Shown here: positions 6,413-7,864 of the stretch, piece after piece
Layout: every line of letters starts with the position of its first letter
How positions within the stretch are numbered: position 1 is the stretch's first letter
Assembly: GCA_019264505.1 (NCBI GenBank)
Contig: JAHUZY010000098.1
Location: forward strand, 1 to 7,864
Source: Phenylobacterium sp.
GTDB taxonomy: Bacteria > Pseudomonadota > Alphaproteobacteria > Caulobacterales > Caulobacteraceae
Length of the DNA: 7,864 nucleotides
Direction: 5' to 3'
Made by a program: the position numbers and the translations under genes
Notes under the pieces: model-generated
What the model was told of the DNA's origin: nothing
Databases searched by the model: none
The model's input: only the letters and a program-made list of their open reading frames with translations

Positions 6413-7741
6413 ATGTTGTCTGCGCGTTCAGTCCGCGGCCGAGCGGCCTGCGGCGTCGCCCTTGTGGCGTTTCTGGCGACCGGAGCCGTGTCCGGCATGG
6501 CCCTGGCGCAGGACACGCCGGCCGCTGCGCCGGCTGCGCCCGCTGCGGGCCTGTCGGAATATGCCGCGGCCGTAGTCAATGACGAGATCATCTCGACCTA
6601 TGACCTTGCTCAGCGCATGCGTCTGCTCATCGCCACCACAGGCGTCCAACCCACCGAGCAGAACCTGCCGCAGATCCAGCAGGAGGCCCTGATCGCCCTG
6701 GTGGATGAGACCCTTCAGCTTCAGGAGCTGCGGCGGGTCGAGCGGGAGCAGAAGTTCAGCATCATCGCCAGCGATGAGGACGTGAACGAGGAGCTCGCCG
6801 AGCTGGCCTCGGGCAATGAGATGAGCGCCGAGCAGTTCACCTCAATGCTGCGAAGCCAGGGCGTGCTGGACTCTCTGCGCGAGCAGCTTCGCGCCCAGGC
6901 CAGCTGGCAGCGCTGGATCCAAGGGCGCTACGGCTCTCGCCTGCGGATCGGCGAAGATCAGGTGCGCGCCGTCCTTGAGCAGCAGCAGGCTCAGGCCTCG
7001 CGTCCGCAGTTCCAGGTCAGCGAAGTGTTCATCGACGGCGCCCGGGTGGGCGGCATGGACGTCGCCGTCCGCGGCGCCGAACAGCTGGTGGCCCAGATGC
7101 AGCAGGGCGCGCCGTTCCAGGCGGTGGCCCGGCAGTTCTCCGCGGCGCCCACGGCGGCCTCTGGCGGCGACGCCGGATGGGTCGGCCCCGGCGAGATGCC
7201 GCGAGAGGTCGAGCTGGCGCTTGAGCAGATGCGCCCTGGCCAACTTTCCCGGCCGATTCCGGTGACCGACGGCGTCTACATCGTCTATCTGCGCGACAAG
7301 CGATCAGGCGCAGGCGCCACTGTCGTCAACCTGAAGCAGGCCGCCATCGGCGTCCCCGCAGGCGCGCCGGAGAGCCAGGTTGAGGCGGCTCGGACTCGGC
7401 TGATCGCCCTTCGCTCGCAGATCACCAGCTGCGACGATCTCGAGGCCGTGGCCAGCGGACAGGCCGGCATCATCGCCGGCGACCTGGGCGAGGCGGAGAT
7501 CGGTGACCTGGCGCCGGCTTTCCGCGCGGCGGCCGAGACCCTTGAGGTTGGCCAGCTGTCCGAGCCGATCCGCACCGAAGCCGGCATGCACATTGTCGCG
7601 GTCTGCGGCAAGCGTGCGTCGGGAGGCTCGGAGCTGTCGCCGCAGATGGTCGAGCGCCGGTTGTTCTTCGAGCAACTGGGGCTGATCGCCCGGCGTTACA
7701 TGCGCGACCTTCGGAACGCAGCCACTATCGAGACCCGGTGA
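6413..7741 (+). CDS. surA: SurA-type periplasmic chaperone with parvulin-like domains
   Basis: SurA-type proteins hold unfolded outer-membrane barrels such as LptD in the periplasm and deliver them to the BAM complex. From the ATG at 6413 the protein has 442 residues (E. coli SurA has 428). A signal peptide with probable cleavage after A32 (GMALA/QD) is followed by an Ala/Pro-rich linker (35-46). The SurA N-terminal chaperone domain starts at AAVVNDEIISTYDLAQRM (52-69) and extends to about 180. A first parvulin-like domain spans about 198-297 (SGGDAGWVGPGEMP), and a more diverged second one about 303-400 (AGDLGEAEIGDLAPAF, then TEAGMHIVAV). A short C-terminal helix returns to the chaperone domain. 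Most parvulin histidines are missing, so chaperone rather than isomerase activity is likely. The start is uncertain: GAAGGA (6395-6400) is 12 bases from 6413 but directly abuts another in-frame ATG at 6401. Confidence 0.9.
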   Translation: MLSARSVRGRAACGVALVAFLATGAVSGMALAQDTPAAAPAAPAAGLSEYAAAVVNDEIISTYDLAQRMRLLIATTGVQPTEQNLPQIQQEALIALVDETLQLQELRRVEREQKFSIIASDEDVNEELAELASGNEMSAEQFTSMLRSQGVLDSLREQLRAQASWQRWIQGRYGSRLRIGEDQVRAVLEQQQAQASRPQFQVSEVFIDGARVGGMDVAVRGAEQLVAQMQQGAPFQAVARQFSAAPTAASGGDAGWVGPGEMPREVELALEQMRPGQLSRPIPVTDGVYIVYLRDKRSGAGATVVNLKQAAIGVPAGAPESQVEAARTRLIALRSQITSCDDLEAVASGQAGIIAGDLGEAEIGDLAPAFRAAAETLEVGQLSEPIRTEAGMHIVAVCGKRASGGSELSPQMVERRLFFEQLGLIARRYMRDLRNAATIETR

Positions 7742-7864
7742 AGAACCGCCCCCTGGCCATCAGTCTCGGAGATCCCGCCGGGATCGGCCCCGAGATTGTC
7801 TTCAAGGCCTGGAGCGCCCTTCGGCACACGGGCCCGCATTTCCTTGTCGTGGGCGATCTCAACC
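7738..7864 (+). CDS. pdxA: 4-hydroxythreonine-4-phosphate dehydrogenase PdxA, N-terminal fragment
   Basis: PdxA is a cytoplasmic NAD-dependent enzyme of the DXP-dependent vitamin B6 pathway. It oxidises 4-hydroxy-L-threonine 4-phosphate, and the decarboxylated product is joined with deoxyxylulose phosphate by PdxJ to make pyridoxine phosphate. Only the first 42 codons are in the window. They read MKNRPLAISLGDPAGIGPEI and continue VFKAWSAL, with FLVVGDLN at the edge; PLAxSxGDPAGIGPEI is the hallmark N-terminus of PdxA. The GTG start overlaps the surA stop by 4 bases (GTGA), so translation is probably coupled. The order lptD-surA-pdxA matches E. coli, where rsmA (ksgA) comes next; the same may hold beyond the edge. 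The metabolic link to LPS assembly is unclear. Confidence 0.95.
   Translation, partial: MKNRPLAISLGDPAGIGPEIVFKAWSALRHTGPHFLVVGDLN

Noticed and set aside
7771..7785. Palindrome GATCCCG-C-CGGGATC at the start of pdxA
   Set aside because: It falls exactly on the invariant GDPAGIGP codons of PdxA and is best explained by protein constraint plus GC-rich codon choice.

Overview
The window is a dense, strongly GC-rich stretch of bacterial chromosome. It reads as an alphaproteobacterium, most likely a member of the Caulobacteraceae (Caulobacter/Phenylobacterium/Brevundimonas type). That placement is inferred from protein flavour, GTG/TTG starts, tight gene packing and the gene order; no rRNA or other marker gene is present to confirm it. 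I see no mobile element, tRNA, CRISPR array or phage gene, and codon use looks uniform throughout.

Layout. On the minus strand, a leucyl aminopeptidase gene (pepA, 1628-144) is followed directly by the first 38 codons of a gene that looks like an alpha/beta-hydrolase (114-1, cut by the window edge). A short divergent intergenic region (1629-1781) carries two inverted repeats and a plausible promoter. On the plus strand a tightly packed unit follows: lptF (1782-2924), lptG (2921-4021), lptD (4081-6369), a SurA-type periplasmic chaperone (6413-7741) and the start of pdxA (7738 to the window edge). lptF/lptG and surA/pdxA overlap by 4 bases. The gaps lptG-lptD (59 bases) and lptD-surA (43 bases from the preferred starts) show no obvious terminator. 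No gene-free stretch exceeds 300 bases.

How the genes work together. LptF and LptG form the transmembrane part of the inner-membrane ABC transporter that extracts lipopolysaccharide. LptD is the outer-membrane barrel that inserts it into the outer leaflet. SurA escorts outer-membrane barrels, including LptD, across the periplasm. The window therefore encodes both ends of the LPS transport bridge plus the chaperone for its outer-membrane end. LptA, LptB, LptC and LptE must be encoded elsewhere. In E. coli, pepA/lptFG and lptD-surA-pdxA-rsmA are two separate loci; here they are joined.

This is mainly a housekeeping envelope-biogenesis locus, and I did not find an undescribed biological system. 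The points most worth a second look are the cysteine content of LptD (three in the mature protein), the degenerate parvulin domains of the SurA homologue, palindromes at the lptF promoter and early in lptG, and the hydrolase-like gene in the place often held by holC.
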